A DNA stretch of 64,000 nt from CAIUKX01 sp964580965 (GCA_964580965.1 CAZOLZ010000001.1:47139-111138), one strand, 5' to 3'. Counted from the stretch's first letter, positions 1-9,380 are shown. Made by a program: numbers and translations. Notes: generated by a model not told the origin, from the sequence alone.

Positions 1-1334
1 AAGTTAGAATCTGGATTTTTAGCTAATTCTTTCGGACATTTAATCGTAAGTTTTTCAGTGTGTCCATCTTCATCAATCACAGAAAGTTCAAATCCTTTTT
101 CTAATTCGTTTAATGTAAATTGAACACCTATCTTTCGAACGGTACTATCCTCTCTTTCTACTAAACGATTGAAGGCAGCATCTGAATTACGGTAAATTTC
201 TGTTCCTAATGGTATTTCTTTATGGGTATTTGGAATAATGTGATCTTTAATAGCATGATTGATCTGCATTCCATCAGCTTCTCCTTTTTCGTTTAAGAAA
301 TACAATCCATCACCATTGTTAAGTTCATCACCATTTTCAATGATATAACCTTTATTGGTCTTTTCTATAATTTTACCAATGTATTGACCTTTTGATTTGG
401 GACTTTCCCATGATCCAATTTTATTTGCGCGATGATCAACAAAATAATTCGTGTAACCTCTGTTAAAACTTCGGTCTAATTGTGGATCAAAATTATAAAT
501 GATTCTTCCTGATGAAGATTTTCTGTAGTTTGGATTTTCCTTGATAAAGGTTTCCAATTTTTGATTTAAATAAGCAGTGTTGTTTTTAACATAAATAATA
601 TCTTTTAGTCTTCCTTCGATTTTAAAAGAGCAAACACCTGCTTCAATTAATTGTGGTAGATGGTCTGATAAATCTAAATCTTTAATTGATAATAAATGAC
701 TATTTTCAATCAACACTTCGCCATTTCCATCATGTAAATTGTATGGTAATCGACAATTTTGAGCACAAGAGCCTCTATTGGCACTTCGTTCACCACCTGC
801 AATACTCATGTAACAGTTTCCACTAAATGAAACACATAATGCACCGGAAACAAAGAATTCTAACTCTACTTCTGAAGCTTCGTGAATTTCCTTTATTTGG
901 TCTAGGTTTAATTCTCTGGCTAAAACCACACGTTGGATTCCTGCATCTTTCAAAAATTTCACGTGTTTAGGGTCACGGTTATTAGCTTGAGTACTTGCGT
1001 GTAAAACAATTGGAGGAAGATCCATTTCAAGAATAGCCATATCTTGAATGATTAAAGCATCCACTCCAATATTGTATAGAGTATGTATCAATTTTTCACA
1101 ATCCTCTAATTCGTGGTCATAAAGAATGGTATTTATTACTACAAAAACTTGTGCTTTAAATAAATGAGCATATTTTACTAATTCAGCGATATCCTTCACT
1201 GAATTCGTTGCGTTTGAGCGCGCTCCGTATTGAGGGGCGCCAATATATACAGCATCTGCACCTGAGTTAATAGCTAACATTCCTTGATGTAAGTTTTTTG
1301 CAGGTGCTAAAATTTCAATTTTATTCTTTTCCAT
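1..1334 (-). CDS. Peptidase U32 family protein (RlhA/TrhP-type hydroxylase), 3' end cut by window
   Basis: I translated this by hand from the ATG at 1334; the frame is open to the window edge (444 codons), so the C-terminus is missing. The protein opens MEKNKIEILAPAKN and has the U32 signature near residues 155-180: FVSGALC, then SGNCYMS, then GGERSANRGSC. Family knowledge: characterised bacterial members with this domain (RlhA, TrhP) hydroxylate 23S rRNA or tRNA wobble uridine using prephenate. Sequence continues well past the core U32 domain, which fits the longer RlhA-like architecture (E. coli RlhA is about 650 aa). Whether the substrate is rRNA or tRNA cannot be told here. The gene stands alone, transcribed out of the window. 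Confidence 0.88.
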   Translation of the reverse strand, partial: MEKNKIEILAPAKNLHQGMLAINSGADAVYIGAPQYGARSNATNSVKDIAELVKYAHLFKAQVFVVINTILYDHELEDCEKLIHTLYNIGVDALIIQDMAILEMDLPPIVLHASTQANNRDPKHVKFLKDAGIQRVVLARELNLDQIKEIHEASEVELEFFVSGALCVSFSGNCYMSIAGGERSANRGSCAQNCRLPYNLHDGNGEVLIENSHLLSIKDLDLSDHLPQLIEAGVCSFKIEGRLKDIIYVKNNTAYLNQKLETFIKENPNYRKSSSGRIIYNFDPQLDRSFNRGYTNYFVDHRANKIGSWESPKSKGQYIGKIIEKTNKGYIIENGDELNNGDGLYFLNEKGEADGMQINHAIKDHIIPNTHKEIPLGTEIYRNSDAAFNRLVEREDSTVRKIGVQFTLNELEKGFELSVIDEDGHTEKLTIKCPKELAKNPDSN

Positions 1335-1342
1335 AAGTTGTA

Positions 1343-1350
1343 CAAAGATA
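1343..1350 (-). promoter_or_regulatory. Candidate -7 element (TATCTTTG) of the U32 gene
   Basis: The minus strand reads TATCTTTG, a full match to the Bacteroidota -7 consensus TAnnTTTG, 8 nt upstream of the ATG at 1334. No TTG is seen at the usual 19-nt spacing. If real, the transcript has almost no leader. Confidence 0.4.
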
Positions 1351-1387
1351 GGGTGTTAATTTTATTATATAAAAATAAATTGGTGTC

Positions 1388-2728
1388 CTAATCATAAATT
1401 ACCTCATAAACATTCACCGCGTTTCCACTGATAATTCCATCTTTACCTTGAGAAGTTGTAATCAATTGGTTACCATCTCCTGATAAAGCCATTCCAACTG
1501 GGAATTTGGATACCTCAATTCTGAAAACTTCATTCATTGTGGCACTTTCAATTACTGAAATAACACCCTCATTATTCACGCAAGCAAAAACATATTTCCC
1601 GTTTCGAGTAACTTCAATTGTTCGAACACCTTTACCTATTTCGATTGTTTTCCAATCTTTTAATCTAATAACTGTTTTAGAGTTTGCTAATCTTCTAAAC
1701 GGAATAGAATCTATTTTGATCTTTTGAACAGCCCCATAACGATTGGAACTAGTATACAAATCATGATTATTGATTACAATATGTCTTAAATTTAATAAGC
1801 TTCCAGATAATGTACCTTTGTATTCTAAATCTTTCAAGTCAATTACGGCAATTCCATTTCCTCCCATTTTTGCCACGAATAAGAATGTGTTTTCAGGATT
1901 AAAAGTTGTTCCTCTTAAACAGTTTCCGCAATCATTATCTCGATCTACTTTTTCTTCAAACTCAAGTTCCATTTTTTCATCGATGACAATATGTTTGATA
2001 TATTTAAAATCAAAAATATTAGAAGAATTGATATCAATAATACCAACTGTATTATCTCCCCAATGAGTTACAGCTATGTATTTGTTATCATTTGAGCATG
2101 CTATCATTTTTGGCAATGGACCTGTTGGAATAACACGTATAATTTCGTCTTTTTCGGTATCAATAATCGCTAATGCTGATGGACTTTCAGCATGTAGATC
2201 GAAATTTCGTCTATAATAAGTTATCCATAAATACTTTCCATTATGGGACAAACAACCTTCTACAGGCTTGCCTTTAAAATGGTTTAGATTTTCACGTTCT
2301 TGTTTATATGGATAATCAAAAACTGTCGTTTCATTGTTTTTAAACAAGAATTGATTACTGTCATTGAATGAATGTTTGATATCTTTTAATTTCTTTAATG
2401 TTCTACTATCATAAACAGTGGTGGTGAAACCTTCAAGAGAATTTACATAAAATTTATCTCCATCAGCATTATAAATAACAGATTTAGGAGAGTTAATTGT
2501 AGGGTCAAATACAACTGTATCATTATTGATTGAAGGATAATTACTTTGAATTGTTTTTACTAATTGAAGTTTTTTAAACGTTCGCCCATGTTTTTTTACT
2601 TTAGAAACCCCTTTAATTGTGTCTGTCGTTCTTTCAACAGTGGTGGATATCTTTTTGTTTGTTTGAGCTTTAGTAGAATTTGAACTTTGGCACGAAAAAA
2701 GTAAAAATGTTATAAGAAAAAGAAACAT
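1388..2728 (-). CDS. Lipoprotein with YVTN/cytochrome d1-type beta-propeller repeats
   Basis: The chosen start (ATG at 2728) gives MFLFLITFLLFSCQSS, a textbook lipoprotein signal with Cys at residue 13; an ATG at 2767 would only add 13 hydrophilic residues before it. After a Ser/Thr/Lys-rich linker the rest shows repeated blades: VIYNADGDKFYVNS, CSNDNKYIAVTHWGDNTVGIIDI, NPENTFLFVAKMGG, TRNGKYVFACVNNEGVISVI. These are typical of YVTN-type propellers. A DNDCGNC pair of cysteines sits mid-protein. Expected location is a membrane-anchored envelope protein; the ligand is unknown. It is monocistronic and divergent from the DUF2851 operon. Confidence 0.8.
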   Translation of the reverse strand: MFLFLITFLLFSCQSSNSTKAQTNKKISTTVERTTDTIKGVSKVKKHGRTFKKLQLVKTIQSNYPSINNDTVVFDPTINSPKSVIYNADGDKFYVNSLEGFTTTVYDSRTLKKLKDIKHSFNDSNQFLFKNNETTVFDYPYKQERENLNHFKGKPVEGCLSHNGKYLWITYYRRNFDLHAESPSALAIIDTEKDEIIRVIPTGPLPKMIACSNDNKYIAVTHWGDNTVGIIDINSSNIFDFKYIKHIVIDEKMELEFEEKVDRDNDCGNCLRGTTFNPENTFLFVAKMGGNGIAVIDLKDLEYKGTLSGSLLNLRHIVINNHDLYTSSNRYGAVQKIKIDSIPFRRLANSKTVIRLKDWKTIEIGKGVRTIEVTRNGKYVFACVNNEGVISVIESATMNEVFRIEVSKFPVGMALSGDGNQLITTSQGKDGIISGNAVNVYEVIYD

Positions 2729-2786
2729 TCTGTCAATTCTTAAATGTTGATAATGAGTAGAAAGCATAATAAAAAATAATTCACTT

Positions 2787-2794
2787 CAAAAGTA
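2787..2794 (-). promoter_or_regulatory. Candidate -7 element (TACTTTTG) for the propeller lipoprotein
   Basis: The minus strand carries TACTTTTG (TAnnTTTG) about 60 nt upstream of the chosen ATG at 2728, in the 136-bp divergent spacer. No clear -33 TTG partner is visible, so this is tentative. Confidence 0.35.
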
Positions 2795-2864
2795 ATAATA
2801 TCTACTTTGTTTTACTTAAATTAGATATGAAATTTAGATCTAACAGAACCATAACTAATCATAT

Positions 2865-4146
2865 ATGAAAGAAAAGTACCTGCATTACCTTTGGAATTCA
2901 AACTCAATCCTGTTTCAAAATCAAAAATTAGTTCATGGTGAATCATTTCGGATAATCAATAAAGGGACTTATAATTTAGGAAGTGGGCCTGACTTTTTGA
3001 ATGCATGTGTTGAAATTAATGATGTCATTTGGCACGGATCAATTGAGTTNNNNNNNNNNGTGTAGGACGTTAATCCAGCATTATTTAATATTGCTATATC
3101 ATCAGTACTTAAATATACTGGTAATCCAACTGAAACCCAATTTTCAGAATGATATATATTACTTGACGCATCCTGTATATCTAATGTGGTATCACCATAA
3201 TCACCAAAATGATTCAGCATATGACAATACGATTTTACATGTTGTTTTAGAGAATGATAAAGATGTTATTCAAAATAATCGTTTGATTCCAACTTTAGAA
3301 ATTTATGAGTTAATTGAAGCTTCACATTTTAAAAAGTTTAATGATGTTGAAGTAATCAAAAATCCTATCATTTGTTCAACCCATATTAAAGATGTCGAAA
3401 AAATTTATTTGGAGTTATTAAAAAGTAATGTGCTAATTAGCCGATTAAATAGAAAAGTAGAAGACTACGAAACAAATTTTTTTAAGAATCAAGTTTTGTA
3501 TAGTCTTTTAGCAAAATCCTTTGGAAAAAAAGTAAATGATGAACAGATGCTTGCTTTGTCGAATTTCCTACCTTATAAATTATTGCAAAAAGAAAACTTT
3601 GAAAAAATTGATTTATTAATCAATGGAGTAAGTGGTTTTTTGGAAGAATCTGATGTCAATTTTAAATATTATAAACAAAAGTATGACTTATATAGAATGA
3701 AGCCTTACTTTTGGAAAAAGAAAGGTCTCAGGCCAAATTCTTTCCCTGAAAAACAGTTGAATCGTTTTATTTTATTTTTAAATTCAAGATTTATTGAAAA
3801 GTTTTCCTATGAAAATTCAGTTGAGGAAATTATTAATCAGGTTGAATATAGCTGTGATTCGATTTTTTATTTAAAAGGGAAAAATTCTATCATAATGAAT
3901 GCAATTGTTCCTTTTTTATGGTGGTATGGAGAAAAGTTACGTAACGAAAATTACAAAGAAAAAGCACTTCGAATTTTAGAAGAATTACCATCAGAGAAAA
4001 ATGAAATTATTAGCAAATGGAGAAATACAGGTATTGTAATCAAAAAAGCTTATGATTCTCAAGCTTTATTGGAAATTTATAACGAGTTTTGTTCTAAAAA
4101 GCAGTGTTTAAATTGTATTATTGGTAAACAAATATTGAACAGATGA
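2865..4146 (+). CDS. DUF2851 family protein, interrupted by a scaffold gap and foreign insert
   Basis: The N-terminal part (2865-3049, MKEKYLHYLWNSNSILF to IWHGSIE) and the C-terminal part (from about 3187, WYHHNHQNDSAYDNTILHV, to the stop at 4146) are both clear DUF2851, a family of unknown function common in Bacteroidota. They lie in different frames. Between them are 10 Ns and about 128 bp that do not fit the family; about eight residues should join IE to WYHHNH. The gene is therefore probably intact in the organism (about 390 aa) and broken only by assembly. Its stop overlaps the next start (ATGA at 4143-4146), as expected for the first gene of an operon. Function unknown. Confidence 0.8.
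3050..3059. other. Assembly gap (10 N)
   Basis: Ten consecutive N characters. A fixed run of ten is a typical scaffolder default, so the true gap length is not known. Confidence 0.99.
3060..3188 (-). other. Foreign segment, probable contig-end chimera
   Basis: This stretch breaks the DUF2851 gene and has no place in the family. On the plus strand it has stops in the relevant frame. On the minus strand it is open and protein-like, including TLDIQDASSNIYHSENW and VGLPVYLSTDDIAILNNAG, so it looks like an internal piece of another gene. I do not recognise the protein. The right edge is near 3187-3190, where the DUF2851 frame resumes with TGG TAT CAC. Confidence 0.65.
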
Positions 4147-4379
4147 ATTTAATTCAAAAAATAGTGTTTTTCTTTGAAATGCGTTCATATGGTGTTTGTA
4201 CGTGGTTGGCTCGTAAATTAGGAATAAGCACTTCAAAAGTTAGGATTGGTTTTATTTATGGGTCTTTCATAGCATTAGGATCACCTCTTTTCATATATTT
4301 TGCTATGGCTTGGATTTTAGAGCATCAACATTATTTCAAGTTACAAGGAAGGAGGAAAAAAACTATTTGGGAACTGTAG
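4143..4379 (+). CDS. Small PspC-domain membrane protein
   Basis: At 78 aa this is one PspC-type domain: a basic/amphipathic start (FFEMRSYGVCTWLARKLGI), then STSKVRIGFIY leading into one hydrophobic span (ALGSPLFIYFAMAWILE). PspC domains are small membrane modules named after the phage-shock protein; in this lineage single-domain copies follow DUF2851 genes and their role is not established. The start overlaps the DUF2851 stop by 4 nt and the stop is 3 nt before the next ATG, so it is translated as part of one operon. Confidence 0.85.
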   Translation: MNLIQKIVFFFEMRSYGVCTWLARKLGISTSKVRIGFIYGSFIALGSPLFIYFAMAWILEHQHYFKLQGRRKKTIWEL

Positions 4380-4382
4380 GGT

Positions 4383-5405
4383 ATGTTAAGATTTAAATTT
4401 TTTAGACGAATTTCTTTTTTCTTAACACTCTTATTGATTGTTATTTCATCTGGAACATTAGGGTTTATGTTTATAGAAGGATGGAGTTTTACTGACTCTT
4501 TCTTCATGACTATAATCACAATTTCTACCGTCGGGTTTGGTGCTGTCCATCCTTTATCCTCTTCTGGAATGATGTTTACCTCAATTTTAATAATCTCAAG
4601 TTTTGGTACATTTGCATTTGCAATTAATTCAATTACCAGTTTTTTGGCAGGGGGAGAATACAAAAAGTTTTTAACTGAAAGAAAAGAAATGAAAGAATTA
4701 GATAAACTCAAAAATCATGTTATTATTTGTGGACTAGGTAGAGTAGGAATGCAAGTTGCAATGGATTTAAAAGCTCATGGTACTCCATTTGTCATAATTG
4801 AAATTGACCGTGATTGTATCAATAATTTTGATAATGAGGATGATGTTATGGTACTTGTTGGTGATGCAAGTCAAGATGATAATTTAATGAAAGCCGGTAT
4901 TCAAAATGCAAAAGCTTTAATTAGTTGTTTACCTAAAGATGCAGATAATTTGTACGTTGTATTATCTGCTAAGGAGTTGAAAAAAGATTTATTAGTGATT
5001 TCAAGAGCATCTAACCAGTCGACAGTTAATAAATTGAGAATTGCAGGTGCACAAAACGTAATTATGCCCAATGCAATTGGAGGTTCTCATATGGCCTCTT
5101 TGATTTCTACACCAGATGTCGTTGAGTTTATTGATATTATTCGACTTCAAGGTAATCAAGGAGCAAATATAGAGTCTGTTTCGTTTAATGATTTACCTGA
5201 TCAGTTCAAGAATATGACTATTGGAGAATTAGAAGCTAAAAAAATCACAGGTGTTACAATTATTGGTTTTAGAGGTCCTGATGGAAAATACGTCATTAAC
5301 CCAGATAACGAAACTGAAGTTGTTCCTCAGTCAAAACTTTTTGTTTTAGGGAACCAAGAACAAATCATAAAATTTAATAAACTTTTTGGTATAAGTAATG
5401 GATAA
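4383..5405 (+). CDS. Potassium channel protein with TrkA-N/RCK cytoplasmic domain
   Basis: Residues 1-95 hold a two-TM pore module: TM1 (FFLTLLLIVISSGTLGFMF), a pore loop with TISTVGFGAV, and TM2 (MFTSILIISSFGTFAFAI). Residues about 110-235 are a TrkA-N Rossmann domain (HVIICGLGRVGMQVA, then VIIEIDRD and VLVGDAS), followed by a C-terminal RCK part. The filter TVGFG replaces the usual TVGYGD; the acidic residue after the last Gly is Ala here. The predicted role is ligand-gated K+ flux across the inner membrane. The 3' end overlaps the next gene by 8 nt. Confidence 0.9.
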   Translation: MLRFKFFRRISFFLTLLLIVISSGTLGFMFIEGWSFTDSFFMTIITISTVGFGAVHPLSSSGMMFTSILIISSFGTFAFAINSITSFLAGGEYKKFLTERKEMKELDKLKNHVIICGLGRVGMQVAMDLKAHGTPFVIIEIDRDCINNFDNEDDVMVLVGDASQDDNLMKAGIQNAKALISCLPKDADNLYVVLSAKELKKDLLVISRASNQSTVNKLRIAGAQNVIMPNAIGGSHMASLISTPDVVEFIDIIRLQGNQGANIESVSFNDLPDQFKNMTIGELEAKKITGVTIIGFRGPDGKYVINPDNETEVVPQSKLFVLGNQEQIIKFNKLFGISNG

Positions 5406-6303
5406 TCAAATTAGAGTATTGATCACAGGTTCAAATGGATTGCTAGGTCAAAAACTTGTAAAAAGGTGTTTAGCAAAAGGAATTTCTTTCATTGCGACTT
5501 CAAAAGGAGAAAACAGAAATCCAGATTGTCCCTCTGATAGATACTTAGAAATGGACATATCAAATACTTTAGATATTAAAAAGGTGTTTGATTTCTTTTA
5601 CCCTACTCATGTTATTCATACAGCTGCTATTACAAATGTTGATTACTGTGAAATAAACAAAGAAGAATGTCACGAGGTGAATGTTGAAGCGGTAAAGAAA
5701 TTAGTTCAAGTTTCAAATACTTACCATAGCCATTTTCAATTATTGTCAACTGATTTTGTGTTTGATGGTTTAAAAGGGAATTATAAAGAAGATGATCAGA
5801 TAAATCCTTTGAGTGTGTATGCAAAATCTAAAGTAGATGGAGAAAAATATGTACAAGAAAATGCAAATGATTGGTCGATAACTAGAACAATCATTGTTTA
5901 TGGAGAAGGCCACAATTTATCTCGATCAAATATAGTTTTGTGGGCTAGAGAAGCTTTAAAAACTGGTAATACTCTATCAATAATTGATGATCAATTTAGA
6001 GCACCAACTTGGGCTGATGATTTAGCTTACGGTTGTTTAGAGGTGGCTCTAAGGGATAAAAAAGGAATTTTTCATTTATCTGGTCCTGAAACAATGTCCG
6101 TTTTAGAAATAGTTTACAAAGTAGCAGACTTTTATGGTTTTGATAAATCGGTTATAAATATTGTCAAATCTGACACATTAAATCAGCCAGCAAAAAGACC
6201 TCCCTATACAGGGTTTGATCTAGTAAAATCAAGAAGAGAATTAGATTATAATCCAAAGACAATAGAACAAACATTAGGTCTTTTATCCGAAATGAAAGAT
6301 TAA
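5398..6303 (+). CDS. SDR-family sugar-nucleotide reductase, RmlD-like
   Basis: This is an extended SDR of 301 aa. It has the NAD(P)-binding GSNGLLGQ near residue 12, HTAAITNVDYCE, STDFVFDG and the catalytic YAKSK near residue 141. The overall pattern (STDFVFDG, IVYGEG, GIFHLSGPE) matches dTDP-4-dehydrorhamnose reductase (RmlD) relatives, which reduce the 4-keto sugar in dTDP-rhamnose synthesis. No other rml genes are nearby and the gene is coupled to a K+ channel, so the substrate is uncertain. The final gene of the 2865-6303 operon. Confidence 0.8.
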   Translation: MDNQIRVLITGSNGLLGQKLVKRCLAKGISFIATSKGENRNPDCPSDRYLEMDISNTLDIKKVFDFFYPTHVIHTAAITNVDYCEINKEECHEVNVEAVKKLVQVSNTYHSHFQLLSTDFVFDGLKGNYKEDDQINPLSVYAKSKVDGEKYVQENANDWSITRTIIVYGEGHNLSRSNIVLWAREALKTGNTLSIIDDQFRAPTWADDLAYGCLEVALRDKKGIFHLSGPETMSVLEIVYKVADFYGFDKSVINIVKSDTLNQPAKRPPYTGFDLVKSRRELDYNPKTIEQTLGLLSEMKD

Positions 6304-6312
6304 AGATTTGAT

Positions 6313-6342
6313 TTTGAGGTTATTTTATTATTGTTATTTTTG
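6313..6342 (+). promoter_or_regulatory. Promoter of the AGCS symporter operon
   Basis: TTTG at 6313-6316 and TATTTTTG at 6335-6342, 18 nt apart, match the Bacteroidota -33/-7 pattern. Transcription would start about 6349, which favours the ATG at 6373 over the upstream in-frame TTG at 6331. Confidence 0.6.
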
Positions 6343-6372
6343 TTCACCAGATCAAAAAATCTAAAAATTACT

Positions 6373-7947
6373 ATGAAACGATATTTATTGAGTGCTATCT
6401 TATTTCTATTGTCTTTCCAATTATTTTCACAAGAAAAAGGGATTGATATTATCATTGATGAGAAAGTAGGACAGTCTACAGGATGGTTTGTAAACTTAAT
6501 TTTTGCTAATATAGATTTAACAGATGAGATCAGTATTCCATGGGTTTTAATTGTGCTTGTATTTGGTGCAATTTTCTTCTCTGTTTACTTTAAATTAATC
6601 AATTTTACAGGTTTTTTTACAGCAATAAATATTGTAAGAGGGAAGTATGATAAAATAGAATCTGAAGAAAATGATCAGAGCTTGGATGAAACTATTGAAG
6701 ATACAATCAGAGTTGAAAATGATAAAGATCATCATGGTGAAGTGTCTCATTTTCAAGCTTTAACAGCGGCTCTTTCTGCCACTGTAGGTTTAGGAAATAT
6801 TGCTGGCGTTGCTGTAGCTTTGTCTATAGGTGGTCCAGGAGCAACATTTTGGATGATTTTATCTGGTTTTACTGGAATGGCTACTAAATTTACCGAATGT
6901 ACATTAGGGGTTAAATATCGTGATATTGATGACGAAGGTAAAGTGTATGGAGGGCCAATGTACTACCTAAAGAAAGGTTTACAAGGGGGTAAATTTCAAA
7001 ATTTAGGAAAGATATTAGCAGTTATCTTTGCAATAATGTGTATAGGAGGTTCTTTTGGTGGAGGAAATATGTTTCAAGTAAATCAAGCTTTTAAAATGTT
7101 TGAAAGTATTTCAGGAGGAGACGATAGTTTTATACATGGATATGGTTGGGCATTTGGAGTTGTAATGTCAATATTAGTTGGTGTTGTAATAATCGGAGGT
7201 ATCAAAAAAATAGCAAATGTAACAGATAAAATAGTACCTTTTATGGTAGGTATTTATGTAATAGCATCACTTGTTGTAATTGTTGTGAAATTTGATATGA
7301 TAGGCTCTGCTTTTAGTTCAATTATTAACGGTGCATTTAAAGCAGAGGGTATTGCAGGTGGAATTTTGGGTGTTATGATTCAAGGTTTTAAGAGAGCTGC
7401 ATTTTCAAATGAAGCAGGTATAGGTTCAGCATCGATAGCTCATTCAGCTGTTAAAACTAAGTATGCTGCAAGTGAAGGGCTGGTAGCATTATTAGAACCA
7501 TTAATAGATACTGTTGTTGTATGTACAATGACCGCATTAGTGTTAATTCTTACAGGAGCTGTTAATAGTGAAAATGCTGGAATGGATAATGCAGAGGCAG
7601 TTTTATTGACATCTTCAGCTTTTGGTTCTGTTATTTCATGGTTTCCATACGTATTAACATTAGCAGTAATACTATTCGCATTTAGTACAATGATTTCTTA
7701 TTCGTATTATGGAATGCAAGCTTGGGCATTTTTGTTTGGTAGATCAAAGAAAATGGAATATGTTTATAAATTTTTATTTTGTTTGTTTATAATCGTTGGA
7801 TCTGCTGCTACTTTAGACTCGGTTATTGGATTTTCTGATGCTATGATTTTTGCAATGATGGTTCCAAATATGATAGGTTTATTTTTATTAACTCCAAAAG
7901 TTAAAGAAGAATTAAAACGATTTTATTTAGCAATAAATAAGAACTAA
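6373..7947 (+). CDS. Sodium:alanine/glycine symporter (AGCS family)
   Basis: A polytopic inner-membrane transporter of 524 aa. The AGCS core is clear: FQALTAALSATVGLGNIAGVAVA, GGPGATFWM, TLGVKYRD, YGGPMYYL and the C-terminal SNEAGIGSASIAHSA. The family imports alanine or glycine with Na+. The N-terminus (MKRYLLSAILFLLSFQLFSQ) resembles a cleavable signal. An acidic cytoplasmic loop (IESEENDQSLDE and following) is inserted between the first TM and the core. The start at 6373 lies just downstream of a good promoter. It is the first gene of an operon with the HhH protein and apt; the junction to the next gene has no spacer. Confidence 0.9.
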   Translation: MKRYLLSAILFLLSFQLFSQEKGIDIIIDEKVGQSTGWFVNLIFANIDLTDEISIPWVLIVLVFGAIFFSVYFKLINFTGFFTAINIVRGKYDKIESEENDQSLDETIEDTIRVENDKDHHGEVSHFQALTAALSATVGLGNIAGVAVALSIGGPGATFWMILSGFTGMATKFTECTLGVKYRDIDDEGKVYGGPMYYLKKGLQGGKFQNLGKILAVIFAIMCIGGSFGGGNMFQVNQAFKMFESISGGDDSFIHGYGWAFGVVMSILVGVVIIGGIKKIANVTDKIVPFMVGIYVIASLVVIVVKFDMIGSAFSSIINGAFKAEGIAGGILGVMIQGFKRAAFSNEAGIGSASIAHSAVKTKYAASEGLVALLEPLIDTVVVCTMTALVLILTGAVNSENAGMDNAEAVLLTSSAFGSVISWFPYVLTLAVILFAFSTMISYSYYGMQAWAFLFGRSKKMEYVYKFLFCLFIIVGSAATLDSVIGFSDAMIFAMMVPNMIGLFLLTPKVKEELKRFYLAINKN

Positions 7948-8817
7948 GTGATCTCAAAACGAAATAAACGTGGGATAGTAGTTTTATTATTCTTTTCAAT
8001 AGTATTAATTTATTTTCCACGCATATTTTTTTCTTTCAGCGATAAAACAATTTCTAAAGTAACGTTTAAGAAATCAGAATTAACAAAAAAGGAAGAGAAA
8101 CACTCAAAAAAGTCAATTTTTAATCGTTCAGAAGCTTTTAAAAACAGATTTAAAACTCCAACTTCAAAGTTTAATCCTAATGAGTACTCTCAGTTAGAAT
8201 GGCAAAACTTAGGTTTGTCTATCAAGCAAGCCCAATCAATTGTTAAATATTTGAAGTACCCGATTTATTCAAATGAAGAGCTCAAAAAGATATATGTTTT
8301 ACCGAAAGAATTGTATGATTTAATAAAAGATTCAGCAGTTTACACTAATCAACCAAAAGTTTATTTAGAGGAAAACAAAGCTCAAATATTTTCAAAAAGA
8401 AAAAAAAATAATATTAATATTATTTCAAAAAAAGAGTTGATTGCAATAAAAGGGTTAGGAGAATATACAGCAAATAAAATTTTGAACTTTAGGAATGCAC
8501 TTGGAGGATATGTTAACGAAAATCAGTACCAAAGTATTTGGAAAATTGATTCAATTAGAATAGAAATTTTGAAATCAAATTTTTATATAGACACTAATAC
8601 AATTGTAAAGTTGAATCTTAATCATGTTGACTATGTTCAATTAGTAAAGCATCCCTATATCAATAAGAACATTGCTAACTCAATTATTAAATTAAGAAAT
8701 CAAAATGGTGGGTTTTTCAAAAAATCAGAAGATATTTTAAGGTCTAAAATAATAGATCAAGATTTATTTAGAAAATTAAAACCATATTTATGTATTGAAA
8801 AAGAAGTTATACAATGA
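7948..8817 (+). CDS. Membrane-anchored helix-hairpin-helix protein (ComEA-like)
   Basis: The GTG start directly follows the previous stop. One N-terminal TM (IVVLLFFSIVLIYFPRIFF) precedes a basic linker and HhH motifs: a clear one near residues 165-185 (LIAIKGLGEYTANKILNFR), a later copy (LVKHPYINKNIANSIIKLR) and a degenerate early copy (LGLSIKQAQSIVKYL). ComEA-type proteins bind DNA outside the inner membrane during uptake for transformation. That role is an inference here, because the protein is divergent and the neighbours are metabolic. Length is 289 aa. The last 4 nt overlap apt. Confidence 0.72.
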   Translation: MISKRNKRGIVVLLFFSIVLIYFPRIFFSFSDKTISKVTFKKSELTKKEEKHSKKSIFNRSEAFKNRFKTPTSKFNPNEYSQLEWQNLGLSIKQAQSIVKYLKYPIYSNEELKKIYVLPKELYDLIKDSAVYTNQPKVYLEENKAQIFSKRKKNNINIISKKELIAIKGLGEYTANKILNFRNALGGYVNENQYQSIWKIDSIRIEILKSNFYIDTNTIVKLNLNHVDYVQLVKHPYINKNIANSIIKLRNQNGGFFKKSEDILRSKIIDQDLFRKLKPYLCIEKEVIQ

Positions 8818-9344
8818 CTATAGAAGAACAAATAAAATCAGTTATTAGAGATGTGCCTAATTTCCCAAAAGAAGGTGTGGTTTTCAAAGATATTTCAACA
8901 ATAATGTTGGATCCAAAGTTGTCTAATAATATTTTAGATCGTTTGGTAAGTATCTATCAAAATATGGATTTTGATGCTGTTGCAGGTGTTGAAAGTAGAG
9001 GTTTTTTGTTTGGATATGCTTTAGCGATGAGGTTAAATAAGCCTTTTATTTTAATTCGTAAAAAAGGGAAGTTGCCATACAATAAAATCAGTTATGATTA
9101 TGCTTTAGAATATGGAACAGCTACAATTGAAATGCATACAGATGCTGTTCAAATAGGTCAAAAAGTATTAATTCATGATGATTTATTGGCTACTGGTGGA
9201 TCAGCGGAAGCAGCAGCAAAATTAGTTCAACAAGCAGGAGGTGATATTGCAGGTTTTAATTTTTTGGTATCACTTGAATTTTTAAATGGTAGTCAAAAGC
9301 TTTCTGTTATTTCAGACAATATTATTAATTTAGCAGTCTATTAA
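8814..9344 (+). CDS. apt: Adenine phosphoribosyltransferase
   Basis: This cytosolic purine-salvage enzyme makes AMP from adenine and PRPP. Diagnostic motifs are IRDVPNFPKEGVVFKDI at the N-terminus, GVESRGFLFG near residue 60, and the PRPP-binding loop VLIHDDLLATGGSA near residue 120. The length of 176 aa is normal. It starts within the stop of the HhH gene (ATGA), so it is translationally coupled. Confidence 0.96.
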   Translation: MTIEEQIKSVIRDVPNFPKEGVVFKDISTIMLDPKLSNNILDRLVSIYQNMDFDAVAGVESRGFLFGYALAMRLNKPFILIRKKGKLPYNKISYDYALEYGTATIEMHTDAVQIGQKVLIHDDLLATGGSAEAAAKLVQQAGGDIAGFNFLVSLEFLNGSQKLSVISDNIINLAVY

Positions 9345-9380
9345 ACAAAAAAATATAAATAAACAACTAAACTATTCAAG

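Noticed and set aside
2969..3220. An 83-codon minus-strand frame across the N gap
   Set aside because: Its two ends are antisense DUF2851; only the middle (3060-3188) looks like real protein, so it is reported as a chimeric segment rather than a gene.
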